7,225 nucleotides of DNA from Candidatus Saccharimonadota bacterium (GTDB taxonomy: Bacteria > Patescibacteriota > Saccharimonadia > Saccharimonadales > Saccharimonadaceae), in contig WRKS01000022.1 of the NCBI GenBank assembly GCA_009778015.1, positions 1-7,225 of the forward strand. The letters are read 5' to 3'. Every line of letters begins with the position of its first letter. Position 1 is the first letter of the stretch. Shown here one piece after another: positions 6,247-7,225 of the stretch. The notes under the pieces were generated by a model. The model was not told the DNA's origin and ran no database searches. It worked only from the letters and a program-made list of their open reading frames with translations. The translations under genes were made by a program, and so were the position numbers.

Positions 6247-6257
6247 GGCTTTGCTAA
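6231..6257 (-). promoter_or_regulatory. CIRCE-like operator 1 (HrcA site), over the dnaK -35
   Basis: On the minus strand: TTAGCAAAG, 9 nt (CCTTGACAT), GAGTGCTAG. Against CIRCE, 14 of 18 arm bases match with the exact 9-nt spacing, and the right arm matches 8 of 9. The whole -35 TTGACA lies in the spacer, so a bound repressor would cover the promoter. HrcA repression of dnaK, relieved by heat shock, is the known role of such sites. No hrcA is in the window. Confidence 0.75.
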
Positions 6258-6283
6258 ACTTTTCCGGCATTTTTGCTAAATTA

Positions 6284-6292
6284 TGATATAAT
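6284..6292 (+). promoter_or_regulatory. Extended -10 promoter, divergent from dnaK
   Basis: TGA-TATAAT (6284-6292), a consensus extended -10. The 17-bp upstream position reads CCGGCA, so there is no good -35. The predicted start is near 6299. TTTGCTAAA occurs at 6250-6258 (in CIRCE operator 1) and again at 6272-6280, two helical turns apart and close to this -10. Confidence 0.65.
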
Positions 6293-6342
6293 GTAGGTAT
6301 AGGACAAAACGCTCTCGGACATTAGCGTTGAACCATCTATCC

Positions 6343-6370
6343 GGACCAAATGACGAAAGGAGATTTGGCC
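6343..6370 (+). promoter_or_regulatory. Ribosome binding site displayed in a hairpin loop
   Basis: CCAAAT (6346-6351) pairs with ATTTGG (6363-6368), extended by GG (6343-6344) with CC (6369-6370) around a bulged A. The 11-nt loop holds the ribosome binding site AAAGGAG (6356-6362), and the stem's 3' strand abuts the ATG at 6371. A second hairpin, AACGCT/AGCGTT (6308-6313 with 6324-6329), lies upstream in the same leader. Confidence 0.4.
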
Positions 6371-6637
6371 ATGAAAACTACTGCCTCCCCCGCCTTGAGG
6401 GTCAATTCCGTTTACAGCATTGGCCCCCACCGCCGCCCCATCATCCGCAACCAACCGCGGCGGACTACTCAATCGCCGGACCACCAAACCCCCTTCGCCA
6501 AAATCCTAGAAGCCGCTATTAAATCCGGCGCCTCGGAGACCAACGCCTCACATCGCAAAGCCCCCGGCCTCTTGGCTCGGGGGTTGCTCTTGCTTTTCTT
6601 ACAAATATGCTATAATGTAAATGTCTTATTTTCATAA
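6371..6637 (+). CDS. Small basic hypothetical ORF (88 aa)
   Basis: No family is recognised. The ATG has AAAGGAG (6356-6362) 8 nt upstream and a good promoter, which argue for translation. The product is rich in Arg, Pro, Ser and Thr, with a possible short helix (TPFAKILEAAIKSG) in the middle and a hydrophobic end (GLLARGLLLLFLQICYNVNVLF). The end is suspicious: codons for KAPGLLARG are the arms of a terminator-like hairpin (6559-6585), and the frame then crosses the next promoter and stops inside the first arm of the structured RNA. No frame has a stop before the hairpin. Either the true protein ends differently (a sequencing error near 6500-6560), the mRNA is non-stop, or the C-terminal third is not normally made. 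A purely non-coding leader transcript is also possible. Confidence 0.45.
   Translation: MKTTASPALRVNSVYSIGPHRRPIIRNQPRRTTQSPDHQTPFAKILEAAIKSGASETNASHRKAPGLLARGLLLLFLQICYNVNVLFS
6559..6600 (+). terminator. Terminator-like hairpin at the end of the small ORF's unit
   Basis: CCCCCG (6561-6566) pairs with CGGGGG (6578-6583), and GCC (6567-6569) with GGC (6574-6576), with a bulged T (6577) and a TCTT loop. AG (6559-6560) can add two outer pairs with TT (6584-6585). The stem is very strong, but the following tract is broken (TTGCTCTTGCTTTTCTT), so efficiency is uncertain. It overlaps the reading frame of the small ORF. Confidence 0.55.
6608..6616 (+). promoter_or_regulatory. Extended -10 promoter of the structured RNA
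   Basis: TGC-TATAAT (6608-6616), a consensus extended -10. The best -35-like element is TTGCTT (6590-6595) at a short 15-bp spacing. The predicted start is G6623, which is exactly the first base of the RNA's closing stem. Confidence 0.65.
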
Positions 6638-6743
6638 ACTAGCACGCTTTGTGCGTTTGGCCGATATAAAACGGCATCGCATAAACAAGTCGGCGAAAGC
6701 TAGTTTGTGAATGGAAATAAGACACCTTGCGGTGTCGTTTTTT
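6623..6743 (+). ncRNA. Candidate structured RNA with four-way junction (class unknown)
   Basis: An about 121-nt unit with promoter, fold and terminator. Closing stem P1: 6623-6635 with 6711-6723 (13 bp, one wobble) and 6636-6643 with 6699-6706 (8 bp), separated by a 4-nt bulge GTGA (6707-6710). Inside are P2 ACGC/GCGT (6644-6647 with 6653-6656, loop TTTGT), P3 GCCG/CGGC (6660-6663 with 6672-6675, 8-nt loop) and P4 TCGC/GCGA (6677-6680 with 6693-6696, 12-nt loop). The P2 loop TTTGT can pair with ACAAG (6685-6689) of the P4 loop, four Watson-Crick pairs plus one wobble, as a kissing contact. An alternative pairs GCCGA (6660-6664) with TCGGC (6690-6694). The unit ends in an intrinsic terminator. 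I see no conserved core of 6S, SRP, RNase P, tmRNA or of a riboswitch class I know. It could be a stand-alone small RNA, or an aptamer-terminator leader controlling the pilin gene 50 nt further on. Confidence 0.6.
6721..6743 (+). terminator. Intrinsic terminator of the structured RNA
   Basis: GACACC (6721-6726), loop TTGC, GGTGTC (6731-6736), then G and six T (6738-6743). It is a textbook rho-independent terminator. Its first three bases (GAC) are also the last three of the P1 stem, so the two helices compete only at that edge. Confidence 0.9.
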
Positions 6744-6744
6744 G

Positions 6745-6779
6745 ACCTCTGGCGACCGGCAAGCCTACAAGACAGAGGT
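6745..6779 (+). promoter_or_regulatory. Hairpin just upstream of the pilin ribosome binding site
   Basis: ACCTCTG (6745-6751) pairs perfectly with CAGAGGT (6773-6779), 7 bp, with a 21-nt loop, ending 1 nt before the ribosome binding site AAAGGAG (6781-6787). The same stretch contains a weak promoter candidate, TTGACC (6742-6747), 18 bp, TACAAG (6766-6771), which could drive the pilin gene independently of read-through. Confidence 0.4.
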
Positions 6780-6793
6780 AAAAGGAGTAAATA

Positions 6794-7117
6794 ATGGAAT
6801 TAACACCATTTCGTATAATAGGCGGAACAATTCAGGACGGCGTTACTGCAGCAACAGGTGGCGGCATGCGAGACGCAATGAACTTGAACCAGGTTCTAAC
6901 CCTAATCACAAACATCCTCATGGTGGTGATTGGTGCGTTGGCGGTTTTCTTCATCATATTTGGCGGTGTCAAGTATCTCACCAGTGGCGGCGATAAAGAT
7001 AAGGTTACTAGCGCCAAAAATACCATACTCTACGCAGTTATCGGTTTAGTTATAGCGCTTTTGGCAAGAGTGATAGTCCAACTTGTCCTCAATGCTATGA
7101 ACGGAGGAACGTTCTAG
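6794..7117 (+). CDS. VirB2/TrbC-like two-helix pilin protein (T4SS pilin family)
   Basis: A small integral membrane protein resembling the T4SS-pilin (VirB2/TrbC-like) family that is frequent in CPR genomes. The 107-aa product has a short polar N-terminus (1-30) without a classical cleaved signal peptide, a first membrane helix (about 33-58, QVLTLITNILMVVIGALAVF onward), a conserved-looking loop GGVKYLTSGGDKDKVTSAKN (57-76), a second membrane helix (about 77-100, TILYAVIGLVIALLARVIVQ), and a short tail NAMNGGTF. The loop with TSGGD and AKN followed by YAVIGL is the typical signature. Such proteins are thought to form the pilus or a membrane part of a type IV secretion-like apparatus; no other component is in this window. 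The ATG has AAAGGAG (6781-6787) 6 nt upstream. It is preceded by the structured RNA and its terminator, so expression needs read-through or the weak local promoter. It has its own terminator. Confidence 0.88.
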   Translation: MELTPFRIIGGTIQDGVTAATGGGMRDAMNLNQVLTLITNILMVVIGALAVFFIIFGGVKYLTSGGDKDKVTSAKNTILYAVIGLVIALLARVIVQLVLNAMNGGTF

Positions 7118-7156
7118 CCCCCCAACCTCGGCCGCAAGGTAGAGGGGCCCTTTTTT
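7117..7156 (+). terminator. Intrinsic terminator of the pilin gene
   Basis: The C-run at 7118-7123 pairs with GGGG (7144-7147), and ACCT (7125-7128) with AGGT (7137-7140), around CGGCCGCA. The stem is followed by CCC and TTTTTT (7151-7156). It begins on the last base of the TAG stop codon. Confidence 0.8.
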
Positions 7157-7177
7157 ATTCTTTAAAAAAACCACCCA

Positions 7178-7188
7178 CCCCCCCCCCC
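7178..7188. repeat. 11-base homopolymeric C tract
   Basis: Eleven consecutive C residues, preceded by CCACCCA and followed by GGCCGCGG, in non-coding sequence after the pilin terminator. Such tracts are prone to slippage in replication and in sequencing, so the exact length is uncertain. The remaining bases to 7225 show no gene or signal I can support. Confidence 0.9.
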
Positions 7189-7225
7189 GGCCGCGGCATA
7201 ATTTTGTCACATTTCCAAGAGCTTT

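Noticed and set aside
6328..6522. Alternative frame giving a His/Pro-rich 64-aa peptide
   Set aside because: It overlaps the small ORF, has no ribosome binding site, and its composition looks like a frame-shifted reading of C-rich codons.
6623..6723. 6S RNA, SRP RNA, SAM-I or cobalamin riboswitch
   Set aside because: No large central bubble with a long upper stem (6S), no SRP domain IV motif, no SAM-I core or B12 box sequences; only the four-way layout is similar.
6745..6793. preQ1-type or other short riboswitch before the pilin gene
   Set aside because: There is a 7-bp hairpin next to the ribosome binding site, but the conserved preQ1 loop and tail bases are not present.
6727..6996. 89-codon frame overlapping the terminator of the structured RNA and the pilin gene
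   Set aside because: It starts within a terminator hairpin and is out of frame with the clearly supported pilin gene.
1..7225. CRISPR arrays, tRNA or rRNA genes, insertion sequences
   Set aside because: No regularly spaced repeats, no tRNA-like cloverleaf with a TTCRA arm, no rRNA segments and no transposase or terminal inverted repeats were found on reading both strands.
1..7225. UGA recoded as glycine (Gracilibacteria/Absconditabacteria code)
   Set aside because: TGA ends the coiled-coil gene 18 nt before a strong terminator, and no gene is interrupted by TGA.

Overview
The window looks like a chromosomal segment of a small-genome bacterium, most likely a Patescibacteria/CPR member and plausibly Saccharibacteria (inference only). 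Supporting points are compact spacing, moderate GC, housekeeping genes without their usual neighbours, and a short two-helix pilin-like protein of the T4SS-pilin type that is common in CPR genomes. One gene (1401-2405) ends in TGA while no ORF needs TGA read as sense, so the standard code fits and the UGA-glycine CPR groups are unlikely. Promoters are sigma70-like, often with an extended -10 (TGn-TATAAT), and ribosome binding sites are strong AGGAGG types.

Layout. 1-91: two tandem hairpins downstream of rarA, the nearer one its likely terminator. 92-1267 (-): rarA, an AAA+ replication-recombination ATPase, apparently leaderless. 1268-1400: divergent promoter region with a 22-bp palindrome just after the + strand start point. 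1401-2405 (+): an unrecognised winged-helix-like plus coiled-coil protein, ending at a strong terminator. 2495-3526 (+): a second unit with an almost identical promoter, a structured leader of about 137 nt, and two unrecognised genes (221 and 63 aa), closed by a terminator at 3557-3592 that faces rsmD.

3591-6165 (-): dnaK followed by rsmD, read as an operon from a promoter flanked by two CIRCE-like (HrcA) operators, so heat-shock control of dnaK, and perhaps of rsmD, is expected. 6284-6637 (+): a divergent extended -10 promoter and a small basic ORF with a good ribosome binding site; it has no stop before a terminator-like hairpin and runs on through the next promoter.

6608-6743 (+): the most interesting element, an apparent stand-alone structured RNA. 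An extended -10 promoter would start it on the first base of a 21-bp bulged closing stem. Inside sit three hairpins forming a four-way junction with a possible kissing loop, and a clean intrinsic terminator follows. I do not recognise its class. It lies directly upstream of a 107-aa VirB2/TrbC-like pilin gene (6794-7117) with its own terminator. The window ends in an 11-C tract and unassigned sequence.

All RNA folds were paired by hand from the sequence; no folding program or database search was run.
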